DNA from: SG8-41 sp035259205
Lineage (GTDB): Bacteria > Pseudomonadota > Gammaproteobacteria > Burkholderiales > SG8-41
NCBI GenBank assembly: GCA_035259205.1
Contig: DATFWO010000243.1
Location: 1 to 19,845, forward strand
Reading direction: 5' to 3'
Length of the DNA stretch: 19,845 bases
This document shows, one piece after another, positions 13,913 through 19,845 of this stretch (position 1 is the first letter of the stretch; each line of letters begins with the position of its first letter). The position numbers were made by a program, and so were the translations under genes. The notes below the pieces were generated by a model that had not been told where the DNA came from, ran no database searches, and was given only the letters and a program-made list of their open reading frames with translations.

Positions 13913-14928
13913 TGCGGCTGCCGTGGTTCGGTTACCGCTCGCCGAAAACGATAGACGAGGCGGCGGCGATACTCGCAGCCGAGGGCCCTCAAGCGATGCT
14001 GCTGGCCGGGGGCACCGATCTGCTTCCCAACATGAAGCGCCGCCACCAGACGCCCGCGACGCTGGTTTCGCTGCGCCAGGTTCAGGCGCTGAAGAACGTC
14101 GCGAATGGCGCGGGAATGACCCTGGGCGCTGGGCTCACGCTGAACGAAATCGTCGCCGACGCCAGGGTGCGGGAGCGCTACACGGGGCTTTATCAGGCCG
14201 CCGCGCAGGTCGCCACCGTGCATCTGCGCAACATGGGCACGCTCGGCGGCAATCTTTGTCTCGACACGCGCTGCAACTACTACAACCAGAGCTACGAGTG
14301 GCGCAAGGCGATCGACTTCTGCCTGAAGAAGGACGGCGCGATCTGCTGGGTTGCCACCGCCAGCAAGCGCTGCGTAGCGACTTCCTCCACCGACTGCGCG
14401 CCCGCGCTGATTGCGCTCGGCGCGGTTGTACGGCTCGTTTCGGCGCGGGGCGAGCGCGACGTGGCGCTCGCCGATCTCTACCGGAACGACGGCATAGCCT
14501 ACCTCGCGCGCCGGGCCGACGAAATTTTGACCGAAGTGAGGCTGCCCGCAGCCGCCGGCTGGAAGAGCGCCTACTGGAAGCTGCGCCGCCGCGGGGCATT
14601 CGACTTCCCGGTGCTGGGTGTCGCCGCGGCCGTGAGAGCCGCTCCCGACGGCACGGTGGAGGAAGCGCGCATCGCGCTTGGCGCGGTTTCCTCCCGCCCG
14701 TTCGCGACCAGGGCAGGCGAGCTGCTCGTCGGGAAGAGGCTCACGGACGATGCCATTGCCGAAGCTGCGAGAAAAGCCGCCGCCGTTGCAAAGCCCATGG
14801 ATAACGCCGACTTCGACACGTACTGGCGCAAGGACGTCGTCGCCGAATTCACCGGCTACGCGTTGCGCGAAATCCGCGGCGACGACGTAAGCGCGACGCG
14901 CCTGCGTATCGCGCGGCACGCGCTTTGA
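13909..14928 (+). CDS. hcrB: 4-hydroxybenzoyl-CoA reductase-type FAD subunit with extra [4Fe-4S] site (HcrB-like)
   Basis: This 339-residue protein is the FAD subunit of a molybdenum hydroxylase: LLAGGTDLLPNMKRR binds FAD diphosphate, VATVHLRNMGTLGGNLCLD is the second FAD loop, and the C-terminal CO-dehydrogenase flavoprotein domain follows. Between them is an insertion carrying C122, C138, C146 and C155 (spacing 16, 8, 9). From memory these are the same positions as the [4Fe-4S] ligands of Thauera HcrB, a cluster found in 4-hydroxybenzoyl-CoA reductase but not in ordinary xanthine-oxidase relatives. It feeds low-potential electrons into the reductive direction. ATG 13909 overlaps the hcrA stop, and ATG 13912 is an equal alternative. 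The exact substrate remains unproven. Confidence 0.89.
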   Translation: MMRLPWFGYRSPKTIDEAAAILAAEGPQAMLLAGGTDLLPNMKRRHQTPATLVSLRQVQALKNVANGAGMTLGAGLTLNEIVADARVRERYTGLYQAAAQVATVHLRNMGTLGGNLCLDTRCNYYNQSYEWRKAIDFCLKKDGAICWVATASKRCVATSSTDCAPALIALGAVVRLVSARGERDVALADLYRNDGIAYLARRADEILTEVRLPAAAGWKSAYWKLRRRGAFDFPVLGVAAAVRAAPDGTVEEARIALGAVSSRPFATRAGELLVGKRLTDDAIAEAARKAAAVAKPMDNADFDTYWRKDVVAEFTGYALREIRGDDVSATRLRIARHAL

Positions 14929-14937
14929 CATGAAAGT

Positions 14938-14965
14938 GTGACGCGCGACTCGTGACGCGTAACTC
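14938..14965 (+). repeat. Two 14-bp GTGACGCGNNACTC units before the CoA-ligase gene
   Basis: GTGACGCGCGACTC and GTGACGCGTAACTC are adjacent and fill most of the 43-base gap after hcrB. They leave little room for a ribosome binding site for the ATG at 14972. Confidence 0.85.
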
Positions 14966-14971
14966 GAGCCC

Positions 14972-16552
14972 ATGGTATTGCTCAGCACAGCCGATCATTC
15001 GGTCAGCCCGCCCGATGTCAGCATACCGCGCAGCTACAACGCCGCGTACGATCTGATCGAGCGCAACGTCGCGGCCGGCCGCGCGGGCAAGCTCGCCTAT
15101 GTCGATGACTCGGGGCGGTACACCTACGCCGATCTCGGGCAGCGCGTGAGCCGTTTCGGCTCGGCGCTGCGGGCGCTCGGCCTGGAAATGGAGCACCGGG
15201 TCGCACTCGCGCTCACCGATACGATCGACTTTCCGGTGGCATTCCTCGGCGCGATCAAGGCGGGAATCGTGCCCATCCCGCTGAACACGCTCCTTACACC
15301 GAGCGACTATGAGCACATGCTCTCGGACAGCCGCTCGCGGGCGCTCGTCGTGTCGGGACATCTGCTGAAGCATTTCGTCCCCCTCATCGGGAAGCTGCCT
15401 TTCCTGAAGCACGTTATCGTTTCCGGCGGCGAGCCCGCCGGACACATCGCTTTCGGCGATGTGCTCGCGAGGGGTTCGCCCGATTTCCCGCCCGCGCCAA
15501 CGACTGCGGACGATGCGTGCTTCTGGCTGTATTCCTCCGGCTCGACCGGGGCGCCGAAGGCCGCAGTGCACGTGCACTCCAGCATGGTTCTCACCGCCGA
15601 GCTCTTCGGGAAGAGCGTGCTCGGCATCCGGGAGAGCGACGTCGTGTTTTCCGCGCCCAAGCTCTTCTTCGCCTACGGCCTGGGCAACTCCATTTCCTTT
15701 CCGCTCGCAACCGGTGCTACGGCGATGCTGATGTCGGAACGGTCCACGCCATCTTCGATATTCCGCCGCCTCACTCGGAGCAAGCCCACGATCTTCTACG
15801 GCGTGCCCACGCTCTATGCGTCCCTGCTCGCCAGCCCCGAGTTTCCCCAGCGCGAAAGTCTTGCGCTGCGCCTGTGCATCTCGGCGGGCGAGGCGCTGCC
15901 GCCGCACCTCGCGCGGGCCTGGAAGGAGAAAACCGGCCTGGAGATCCTCGACGGCCTGGGCTCGACCGAAATGCTGCAGACATTCCTCTCCAACCGCCCC
16001 GACGACGTGCGTTACGGCACGACCGGCAAGGCGGTGCCGGGGTACGACCTCCGCCTCGTGGACGAGCGCGGCAATCCCGTGGGGAAGGGCGAGCTGGGCG
16101 ACTTGCAGGTGCGGGGACCGAGCAGCGCGATGTGCTACTGGAACAACCGCGAGCGCAGCCGCGGCACGTTCGTCGGCGAATGGACTCGCACCGCCGACAA
16201 GTACATGCAGGACGAGGACGGCTACTTCGTATACGGCGGACGCAGCGACGACCTGCTGAAAGTATCCGGCATGTACGTCTCGCCGTTCGAAGTGGAGGCC
16301 GCGCTCGTATCGCACGAAGGGGTGCTGGAGGCCGCCGTTGTGGGCCATGAGGACGAGAATCGGCTGACCAAGCCCAAGGCGTATGTCGTCCTGAAGCCGG
16401 GACTGGCGGCCAGCGGGGACCTCAAGGCGGCGCTGCAGCAGCACGTTAAAGAGCGGCTCGCTCCCTACAAGTACCCGCGCTGGATAGAGTTTCTGGACGA
16501 GCTGCCGAAAACGGCTACGGGAAAGATACAGCGCTTCAAACTGAGGGCGTAG
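14972..16552 (+). CDS. Benzoate-CoA ligase-family acyl-CoA synthetase (aromatic acid activating)
   Basis: This 526-residue protein is an ANL adenylating enzyme. The ATP P-loop is YSSGSTGAPKAAVH (Y187-K196). ISAGEALP and LDGLGSTEMLQTFLSN match the benzoate-CoA ligase branch, followed by YGTTGKAVPGYDLRL. YGGRSDDLLKVSGMYVSP is the hinge and A8 region, and K518 in TGKIQR is the catalytic lysine. It would convert an aromatic carboxylate plus ATP and CoA to the acyl-CoA, AMP and PPi in the cytoplasm. Directly after the HcrCAB-like genes, it would supply their aromatic-CoA substrate (4-hydroxybenzoate or a related hydroxyaromatic acid, inferred). ATG 14972 lacks a strong ribosome binding site and lies 6 bases after a repeat array, so the start is less certain than the family. 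Confidence 0.91.
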   Translation: MVLLSTADHSVSPPDVSIPRSYNAAYDLIERNVAAGRAGKLAYVDDSGRYTYADLGQRVSRFGSALRALGLEMEHRVALALTDTIDFPVAFLGAIKAGIVPIPLNTLLTPSDYEHMLSDSRSRALVVSGHLLKHFVPLIGKLPFLKHVIVSGGEPAGHIAFGDVLARGSPDFPPAPTTADDACFWLYSSGSTGAPKAAVHVHSSMVLTAELFGKSVLGIRESDVVFSAPKLFFAYGLGNSISFPLATGATAMLMSERSTPSSIFRRLTRSKPTIFYGVPTLYASLLASPEFPQRESLALRLCISAGEALPPHLARAWKEKTGLEILDGLGSTEMLQTFLSNRPDDVRYGTTGKAVPGYDLRLVDERGNPVGKGELGDLQVRGPSSAMCYWNNRERSRGTFVGEWTRTADKYMQDEDGYFVYGGRSDDLLKVSGMYVSPFEVEAALVSHEGVLEAAVVGHEDENRLTKPKAYVVLKPGLAASGDLKAALQQHVKERLAPYKYPRWIEFLDELPKTATGKIQRFKLRA

Positions 16553-16557
16553 AATCG

Positions 16558-16578
16558 ATGATCGGTGGTGGGTGAGCG
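16558..16578 (+). repeat. Degenerate three-unit heptamer array after the ligase gene
   Basis: ATGATCG, GTGGTGG and GTGAGCG are in 7-bp register at the ligase/Bug junction. ATGATCG is the same unit that ends the array at 9947-9981. This is weaker than the other arrays. Confidence 0.5.
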
Positions 16579-16621
16579 GCAAGCGCTAATGCTTGCTGTT
16601 CCACTCGGGAGCAAAGGCGTC

Positions 16622-17632
16622 TTGAACTTCGAACCCGGCAGCCGTCTGACGCGATCTTGCCGTTACAGCCTGCTCGCTTGCGCGTTCTGCTGTGCCGTTC
16701 CGGTGCTCCTGTCGCCGGGCATCGCCGCGGCGCAGGCGTATCCCGCCAAGCCGATACGCTTCGTGCTCGCGTTCGGTGCGCCGGGCGGAGCACCCGACAC
16801 CATCGCGCGGTCGATCGGGCCCAAGCTCACGGATGCCTGGGGCCACCAGGTCATAGTCGATCCCCGAACCGGCGCCGGCGGAACCATTGCAACCGAGATC
16901 GTCGCGAAGGCGCCGCCGGACGGTTACACGATGCTGCTAGCGAGCCCCAGCCATGCGATCAACAGCGCGCTCTACTCCAGGCTGCCCTACGATCCGGTCG
17001 CCGATTTTGCGCCGGTCACGCTCGTTGCCGACGTTCCCAATATCGTCGTCGTTCACCCTTCGGTCCCGGCCCGATCGGTCAGGCAGTTGATCGCGCTCGC
17101 CAAGGCCAGGCCGGGCGCGCTGCTTTACGGCTCGGCGGGCAGCGGCTCCTCCCAGCACCTGGCCGGAGAGCTGTTCCAGAAGATGGCGGGCGTAAGGATG
17201 GTGCACGTTCCATACAAGGGTGGCGGCGCCGTCGTGATCGATCTGATAGCGGGCCAGCTCCAGCTTACGTTCGGCTCGACGACGTCGCTCCCGGGTATAC
17301 GCTCGGGCAGGCTCGTTGCATTGGCGGTCACGACGGCGAAGCGCGTGGGCGTCTTGCCGGACCTGCCGACGGTTGCGGAGGCGGGCCTGCCGGGGTACGA
17401 AGCTGCGGCGTGGTATGCCGTGTTCGCGCCCGCGCGCACGCCGCGGTCCATCATCGAGAAGGTTCAGACGGAGATCGCGCGCGCGATGAGGCTTCCGGAT
17501 GTGCGCGAGCGGCTGGGCCCGCAATTGATAGAGCCCGTAGGCTCGTCGCCGTCCGAGCTTGGCGCGTTCCTGCGGCAGGAGATTGCGAAGTGGGGCGCGA
17601 TCGTGCGGGAGTCCGGAGCGAAGGCCGACTGA
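16622..17632 (+). CDS. Bug/TctC-family periplasmic solute-binding protein
   Basis: From TTG 16622 the protein has 336 residues with a signal peptide (basic RLTRSCRYS, hydrophobic LLACAFCCAVPVLL, then GIAAAQ). The mature part begins AYPAKPIRFVLAFGAPGGAPDTIAR. It keeps VDPRTGAGGTIATEI, PPDGYTMLLASPSHAINSAL, RLPYDPVADFAPVTL, SAGSGSSQHLAGEL, VHVPYKGGG and PTVAEAGLPGYEAAAWYAVF. GGGAG lies 10 bases before the TTG, and this start gives a normal signal peptide. GTG 16565 and ATG 16589 are in frame and would add 19 or 11 residues; GTG 16565 lies inside a repeat unit. It follows the aromatic CoA ligase on the same strand, so its ligand may be the aromatic acid handled by that module (inferred). Confidence 0.9.
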   Translation: MNFEPGSRLTRSCRYSLLACAFCCAVPVLLSPGIAAAQAYPAKPIRFVLAFGAPGGAPDTIARSIGPKLTDAWGHQVIVDPRTGAGGTIATEIVAKAPPDGYTMLLASPSHAINSALYSRLPYDPVADFAPVTLVADVPNIVVVHPSVPARSVRQLIALAKARPGALLYGSAGSGSSQHLAGELFQKMAGVRMVHVPYKGGGAVVIDLIAGQLQLTFGSTTSLPGIRSGRLVALAVTTAKRVGVLPDLPTVAEAGLPGYEAAAWYAVFAPARTPRSIIEKVQTEIARAMRLPDVRERLGPQLIEPVGSSPSELGAFLRQEIAKWGAIVRESGAKAD

Positions 17633-17642
17633 GAGCTGACTT

Positions 17643-17663
17643 GTGACCGGTGACTCGTGACCA
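17643..17663 (+). repeat. GTGACNN heptamer array supplying a start codon
   Basis: GTGACCG, GTGACTC and GTGACCA are adjacent between two Bug genes. The GTG of the third unit (17657) is the only plausible start codon of the downstream Bug gene, because a TGA in the second unit closes the frame just upstream. Confidence 0.85.
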
Positions 17664-18664
17664 GCCGTGAGCGTCCAGCGCCCTTTCTTGCGGCACTCGT
17701 GCTGGTGCCGCTGATCTGCTGCGCACCGGCGCCGGGCGGGGCGCAGCAGCCGCCGGCGGCCGAGCCGTACCCGGTCAAGTCCATCCGCGTCATCGTCGCG
17801 TCTTCCCCGGGCACGGCAAGCGACTTCTTCGCCCGCGTCCTGGCGCAGGAGCTTGCCGCTCGTTACGGCCAGAACGTCGTCATCGACAACCGCACGGGAG
17901 CAGGGGGACTGATCGGAAATGCGATCGTGTCCAAAGCCAGTGCCGATGGGCACACGCTGGGGATGGTGGACGTGACGCGCATCATCACCGAGCTGATGCG
18001 CGACCAGCCGCCGTATCGCGCCCTTGCCGACGTGGTGGGCGTCGCACACGTCGCTTCCATTACCAACGTGCTGGTGGCGACGCATGCGATTCCGGTCCGC
18101 ACCGCGCCGGAACTGGTTGCCTATGCGCGCGCGCGTCCCGGGGCGCTAAATTTTGCCTCTCTCGGTATCGGCTCGGCGTCGCACCTTGCCGGCGAGGTAT
18201 TCACGCGCGCGGTTGGAATCGAGGCGGTGCACGTGCCGTATCGGAATCTGTCCGACTCCTTCATCGAGATGCTGCTCGGCCGCGTGCACTACGCCGTCTA
18301 CACGCTGCCATCGGTCCTGGCGGCGGTGAGCGACGGCAGGTTGCGCGCACTCGCCGTGATGACCCCGCAACGCAGCCCAGCGTTGCCGACGGTACCGGCC
18401 ATCGCTGAAGTCGGCCTGCCCGAGGCGCAATTCGACAGCTGGTCGGGCATCGTCGCCCCCAAAGGCACGCCGCGGCGCATAGTGGAGCAGCTCCACGGGG
18501 ACATCGTGCGGGGGCTGCGCAAGCCCGAGCTGCGCGAGTTGTTCGCGCGCAGGGGCGCCGAATCGACCCCGGACAGCACGCCGGACGGCTTCATGCGGCT
18601 GATGCAGGTCGAATACTTGCGCTATCAGTCGCTCATCCGCGACGGCGACATCAAGCCTCAGTGA
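17657..18664 (+). CDS. Bug/TctC-family periplasmic solute-binding protein, divergent, GTG start inside a repeat
   Basis: This 335-residue protein has a short basic start (MTSRERP), a hydrophobic segment FLAALVLVPLICCA and a GGAQ cleavage region, then YPVKSIRVIVASSPGTASDFFAR. It retains VIDNRTGAGGLIGNAI, ADGHTLGMVDV, RPGALNFASLGIGSASHLAGEV, VHVPYRN and PAIAEVGLPEAQFDSWSGIV. The usual LPYDP--DF segment is replaced by QPPYRALADVVGVAHV, and GYE by AQF. The binding site therefore probably differs from the Bug protein encoded just upstream. Tandem Bug genes of different sequence suggest two ligands rather than dosage. An in-frame TGA at 17651 forces the GTG 17657 start. The stop lies in GTGACCTGTCAC, another repeat-like unit. 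Confidence 0.9.
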   Translation: MTSRERPAPFLAALVLVPLICCAPAPGGAQQPPAAEPYPVKSIRVIVASSPGTASDFFARVLAQELAARYGQNVVIDNRTGAGGLIGNAIVSKASADGHTLGMVDVTRIITELMRDQPPYRALADVVGVAHVASITNVLVATHAIPVRTAPELVAYARARPGALNFASLGIGSASHLAGEVFTRAVGIEAVHVPYRNLSDSFIEMLLGRVHYAVYTLPSVLAAVSDGRLRALAVMTPQRSPALPTVPAIAEVGLPEAQFDSWSGIVAPKGTPRRIVEQLHGDIVRGLRKPELRELFARRGAESTPDSTPDGFMRLMQVEYLRYQSLIRDGDIKPQ

Positions 18665-18672
18665 CCTGTCAC
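18661..18672. repeat. GTGAC-CT-GTCAC inverted unit over a Bug stop codon
   Basis: A single GTGACCT unit faces its inverted form at the end of the Bug gene. TGA 18662-18664 is the stop. It is a short relative of the junction arrays. Confidence 0.4.
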
Positions 18673-18888
18673 CCGCGGCCTCGACCGCGAACGAGTTCGC
18701 CGCAAATGAGTGCGCTTCGCTCAGGCACTGTTGAGGGTCAGGCGTCCGGGCAGGGTGGGCAGCTCGCGCTTGGGCGGTAACGCCTGGTCCCGAGGTTGTT
18801 CCGGGAGGAACCGGGGTAATTTCCGGGTGCCGGGAAATGATGCTGCTGATCCCGTGAATATTTCACGGATCCCAGATGGAGAGACCAG
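18673..18888. other. Non-coding region with two palindromes
   Basis: No gene is recognised. An imperfect inverted repeat at 18819-18838 has ATTTCC and GGAAAT as outer arms. A second at 18848-18871 has CCGTGAA (18852-18858), loop TAT and TTCACGG (18862-18868), with GAT/ATC outside a bulged C. Neither is followed by a T-run, so intrinsic termination is not supported. They could be protein-binding sites. Confidence 0.45.
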
Positions 18889-19488
18889 TCAGCCCCGGAA
18901 ACCCATGACCGGTCGAGGAGTGATCTTGTGATCGGAAATGTAGCCGGAATTCCTGCCCTCAAGATGACGACGCGCTGGTTGCAGCGCGTGCCCCTCGAGA
19001 ACGGTCTGACCAGGCCGTCCAAACCCAGGCTGCTCGCGGGCGGCCTTGTCCGACCGATTGCGCACGCGCGTTGCTCGCTCGGCCGGCGGGCTATGTGGCG
19101 GATGCACTTCGGGCCGGTGAACGACGGGCTCGGCCACGTCGATGCCGGCGAACTGCTGAAGAGACATGTCGGCAGGCTCCATTCGGGCGGAAGCACCGGA
19201 GAGTATCGGGGATAACACTCCCGTGGCTGCCATGCTGTGGTGTATAGCCCCGATTGCGAGGCCTGTCAGCACTGTCCCGATCAGCGCGGTTTTGCCACTC
19301 AGCATCCCGAGGAAATGCACGAACCCGATACCTGCACCCATCGAGAAGGTACGCGTAACCGCCCAGAGCTGAGCGGGGTGTCCGGGCATAGCGGTGATGC
19401 TAGGCGTGTGGCCCATTGCCGCGCATGACGAGAAAAGCGCCGATGCAATGGAGAGCAGCACCGTCCAATAACTGTAGAAACCCGTCAT
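18889..19488 (-). pseudogene. Decayed MHYT-domain membrane sensor fragment
   Basis: ATG 19488 has GGGGGGTGA close upstream and opens a 199-codon frame. Residues 1-100 look like an MHYT-type integral membrane sensor: YWTVLLSIASALFSSCAAM (helix 1), a linker, MGAGIGFVHFLGML (degenerate form of the MHYT signature) and ALIGTVLTGLAIGAIHHSMAATG (helix plus a second degenerate signature). The intact domain has six or seven helices with three MHYT-like motifs, usually followed by GGDEF/EAL or kinase domains. Here the membrane part stops after about three helices, then a charged, proline-rich tail with no domain follows. Internal deletion or frameshift is likely. A short functional form cannot be excluded because start and ribosome binding site look intact. 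Confidence 0.5.
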
Positions 19489-19677
19489 GGCTCACCCCCC
19501 GCAAGCGGACAAGTCGGCTCGAATGGTAGCGCGCGGTATAAGCGGGTCTAATCGGGAGGACCCCTAGAAACTCACGGGGAAAACCCTAAGGCTTCGGGTG
19601 ATCGGGAGCGGTCGTGAAATTGTTCTCGCTTGCGACTTCAATGGAACTATCATCTGCACAACGCTGGAGGAGGAACG
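19489..19677. other. Divergent intergenic region upstream of a Bug gene
   Basis: The region lies between the minus-strand MHYT remnant and the plus-strand Bug gene. It contains a CCCC/GGGG symmetry with an A-rich middle around 19561-19580 and the strong GGAGGAGG ribosome binding site of the next gene. I could not define a -35/-10 pair with confidence. Confidence 0.4.
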
Positions 19678-19845
19678 ATGTTGAGCGCATCACCGAAAAC
19701 CATCCGCAGGCGCTTCCTGATCACGCTCGCCGCGGCTGCGGTAGCGCCGTTGCGCGCAGTCGCGCAGGGTTTGTCGAAACGGCCGGTGCGCATCGTCGTG
19801 CCCTACACGCCGGGAACCGGACCCGATATCGTCGCGCGGCTGCTC
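19678..19845 (+). CDS. Bug/TctC-family solute-binding protein, N-terminal part, Tat-like signal
   Basis: The first 56 codons are present before the window ends. GGAGGAGG lies 5 bases before ATG 19678. The N-terminus MLSASPKTIRRRFLITLAAAAV followed by APLRAVAQ has a twin-arginine-type pattern (RRxFL, moderately hydrophobic core, basic residue before the AQ cleavage region). The other five Bug proteins here look like ordinary Sec substrates. The mature part starts GLSKRPVRIVVPYTPGTGPDIVARLL, which is the Bug N-terminal strand and P-G-D loop. Tat export would imply folding in the cytoplasm before export. The rest of the protein and its ligand lie outside the window. Confidence 0.87.
   Translation, partial: MLSASPKTIRRRFLITLAAAAVAPLRAVAQGLSKRPVRIVVPYTPGTGPDIVARLL

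Noticed and set aside
14849..16582. Minus-strand open frame opposite the CoA ligase gene
   Set aside because: Shadow of a high-GC coding sequence; the ligase motifs on the plus strand are decisive.
18738..19196. Minus-strand 152-codon frame overlapping the MHYT remnant
   Set aside because: No domain or homology signal could be seen. It is probably a shadow frame or a frameshifted piece of the decayed gene.

Overview
The window is high-GC DNA with dense, short-gapped genes. It most likely comes from a betaproteobacterium of the Burkholderiales type: six Bug/TctC periplasmic solute-binding proteins lie in under 20 kb, an expansion typical of Bordetella, Cupriavidus, Variovorax and relatives. 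A stray PEP-CTERM sorting signal also fits that class. No rRNA, tRNA, CRISPR array, transposase or integrase is visible.

Layout. 1-985 (minus): a Bug protein, complete apart from its stop codon. 986-1682: mostly non-coding, with a decayed PEP-CTERM tail and a possible 52-residue membrane peptide. 1695-5297 (minus): a likely operon of a TPP-dependent enzyme, a Bug protein and a flavin-reductase-like protein. 5391-6416 (plus): a divergent Bug gene. 6584-8323 (plus): one gene interrupted by an in-frame TGA at 6899-6901, read here as selenocysteine in a UGSC-family selenoprotein, with a 7-bp SECIS-like hairpin just downstream. 8354-9964: a GMC flavoprotein oxidoreductase. 10110-10203: three stacked palindromes in front of and over the start of a TetR-type regulator (10172). 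10810-14928: three subunits of a molybdenum hydroxylase of the 4-hydroxybenzoyl-CoA reductase type. Its middle subunit has cysteines at 122, 138, 146 and 155, the same positions I recall for the [4Fe-4S] ligands of HcrB. 14972-16552: a benzoate-CoA-ligase-family enzyme. 16622-18664: two more Bug genes. 18665-19677: non-coding DNA plus a decayed MHYT-domain gene on the minus strand. 19678-end: the start of a sixth Bug gene, with a Tat-like signal.

How the genes may work together. The TetR, reductase, ligase and Bug run looks like an uptake and activation module for an aromatic acid: capture in the periplasm, CoA thioester formation, then reductive removal of a ring hydroxyl. The substrate is inferred. 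The selenoprotein/GMC pair and the TPP/flavin-reductase set are redox or C-C chemistry of unknown substrate, each next to Bug genes.

Most gene junctions carry short tandem repeats in a 7-bp register (DTGANNN on one strand, often seen as 14-bp double units), or in one case 10-bp units. Two junctions hold inverted pairs of arrays. The repeats run into coding sequence, forming the N-termini of two Bug proteins, the stops of several genes and the GTG start of one. The UGSC selenoprotein with its SECIS-like element and this repeat family are the two observations I would follow first.
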